This document shows, in pieces, positions 13,443 to 14,440 of a stretch of DNA of 14,440 bases. Each line of letters opens with the position of its first letter. Position 1 is the first letter of the stretch. The notes beneath the pieces were generated by a model. The model was not told the DNA's origin and made no database searches. It was given only the letters and a program-made list of their open reading frames with translations. Source of the DNA: an uncultured Lachnospiraceae bacterium (GTDB taxonomy: Bacteria > Bacillota > Clostridia > Lachnospirales > Lachnospiraceae); assembly GCA_902782815.1 (NCBI GenBank), contig CACZOS010000065.1, forward strand, positions 1 to 14,440, written 5' to 3'. A program made the position numbers and the translations under genes.

Positions 13443-14440
13443 ATGCAGATTCTGATGGAGAAAATTGAGGGCTTTCTTGATGAAGGTCTGTCGGGCATGA
13501 CGATCAGCAGCCCGAGAAAGACAGAAGAGATAAAAAAATATACCATCCGGCCTGTTCTCCTTAAGGGAGAACTCAGATTTCAGGCAGCGGGCTACAGCAG
13601 CACCCAGGTTTTTCACCGGAACATGACCCGGGAGGAAACAGGGATCTGGCTGACGGAGGTTCTGCCCCGTTTCCGGCAGGTTCAGCTTAAACACAGGTCA
13701 GCCGAATTGTCGGCCATGATCAGCAAGAAGGGCCATGCCACTGTCAGAGTAAGGAAAACAGTAATCACAGAGAAGGGGGGGAATGATCCTGCCCGGATCC
13801 GTCTGGCCCACAACAGGGAGAAGAACCATATCCTAAAAGAGGGGATGGATATTCCCTTCCTGCGTGATCTGGGCGTGATGACCGGGGATGGAAAGATCAT
13901 CCGCTCCAAGTATGATAAATACCGGCAGATCAATCGTTTCCTTGAGTACATTGAGGATATCCTTCCCCACCTGCCACGGGAGAGAGAAATCCGTATCATC
14001 GATTTCGGCTGTGGGAAATCTTATCTGACCTTCGCCATGTATTATTACCTTAAGATCCTTAAAAAACTTCCGGTCCGGATCATGGGCCTGGATCTTAAAA
14101 AGGATGTGATCCGCCGCTGCTCCATGCTGGCGGAATCCTACGGTTATGATCAGCTCAGCTTCCAGGTGGGTGCCATTGAACATTACCGGGCAGGAACCGG
14201 GGCGGATATGGTGGTCACCCTCCATGCCTGCGACACGGCCACGGATTATGCCCTCTGCCAGGCGGTAAACTGGGGAGCCCGGGTCATCCTGAGCGTTCCA
14301 TGCTGCCAGCATGAGCTGAACGGCCAGATTGAAAGCCGGCTGCTTGCGCCTCTTATGGACTATGGGATCCTGAAGGAAAGATTCAGTGCCCTGGCCACAG
14401 ACGGGGTAAGGGCCAAGATCCTTGAGGCGGCCGGCTACGA
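13443..14440 (+). CDS. Class I SAM-dependent methyltransferase (Methyltransf_32-like), 3' end missing
   Basis: The frame is open from an ATG at 13443 to the right edge without a stop (332 full codons), so the gene continues beyond the window. GAGGA (13431-13435) lies 7 nt before the ATG. The first 170 residues are family-specific and contain basic and helical stretches (RLAHNREKNHILKEG). The methyltransferase core follows: motif I IIDFGCGKSYLTF with Asp187 and Gly189-Cys190-Gly191, an acidic strand-2 end GLDLKKDVI, the characteristic VVTLHACDTATDYAL (His261, Cys263, Asp264) and SVPCCQHEL (Pro286-Cys287-Cys288). The HACDTATD and PCC signatures are those of the Methyltransf_32 group, which includes eukaryotic METTL25/RRNAD1-type proteins. 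An RNA substrate is plausible but unproven. It is probably in one operon with mltG and the HAD gene. Confidence 0.88.
   Translation, partial: MQILMEKIEGFLDEGLSGMTISSPRKTEEIKKYTIRPVLLKGELRFQAAGYSSTQVFHRNMTREETGIWLTEVLPRFRQVQLKHRSAELSAMISKKGHATVRVRKTVITEKGGNDPARIRLAHNREKNHILKEGMDIPFLRDLGVMTGDGKIIRSKYDKYRQINRFLEYIEDILPHLPREREIRIIDFGCGKSYLTFAMYYYLKILKKLPVRIMGLDLKKDVIRRCSMLAESYGYDQLSFQVGAIEHYRAGTGADMVVTLHACDTATDYALCQAVNWGARVILSVPCCQHELNGQIESRLLAPLMDYGILKERFSALATDGVRAKILEAAGY
13484..13499 (+). repeat. 16-nt exact repeat, copy 2 (methyltransferase gene)
   Basis: Second copy of AGGTCTGTCGGGCATG, here coding for Gly-Leu-Ser-Gly-Met (residues 15-19) of the methyltransferase. Flanking bases do not match those of the leader copy. 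Confidence 0.6.

Overview
The window looks like core chromosome of a low-to-mid GC member of the Bacillota, most likely family Lachnospiraceae (Clostridia). This is inferred from protein flavour (DUF5662, YihY, KtrAB-type K+ uptake, an HAD-like/GNAT fusion), strong AGGAGG ribosome binding sites, sigma-A type promoters with TGn extended -10 elements, and a Firmicute-like 6S RNA. I see no insertion sequence, prophage, CRISPR array, tRNA or rRNA gene, and no obviously foreign base composition. No dramatic new multi-gene system is evident; the points of interest are mostly RNA elements and unusual versions of known proteins.

Layout. 1-1093 (+): the 3' part of an MBL-fold hydrolase gene, cut by the window edge, then an HPr-like PTS protein with its own consensus promoter. 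A 19-bp perfect inverted repeat (1116-1171) separates it from a minus-strand block read right to left: a DUF5662 HD-like protein (3680-3105), 6S RNA (about 3048-2830) with promoter and terminator, a YihY/BrkB membrane protein (2813-1839) and a YfcE-type metallophosphoesterase with an extra C-terminal tail (1833-1165). A divergent promoter region (3681-3826) then leads to a plus-strand block: a structured leader ending in an intrinsic terminator, pheS, pheT, queA, trkH/ktrB and trkA/ktrA (3996-10652). The first four genes are packed with overlaps or gaps of at most 15 nt; ktrA follows after 84 nt. A minus-strand GNAT acetyltransferase (11545-10646) converges on ktrA with a 7-bp overlap. Head to head with it stands a third plus-strand cluster: mltG, an HAD phosphatase and a class I methyltransferase that runs off the right edge (11620-14440).

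How the genes work together. pheS and pheT encode the two subunits of phenylalanyl-tRNA synthetase, and queA makes epoxyqueuosine in tRNA, so the front of the middle operon serves tRNA charging and modification. TrkH/KtrB is the K+ channel-like subunit and TrkA/KtrA its RCK regulatory ring, so the operon's tail is a complete K+ uptake system. MltG trims nascent peptidoglycan; its two downstream partners have no obvious link to it. The 6S RNA would bind sigma-A RNA polymerase and modulate transcription globally.

Start sites were revised from the longest possible ORF for five genes (MBL gene open upstream; HPr at 815; YihY at 2813; QueA at 7460; GNAT at 11545), using ribosome binding sites, family alignment and overlapping RNA or promoter features.
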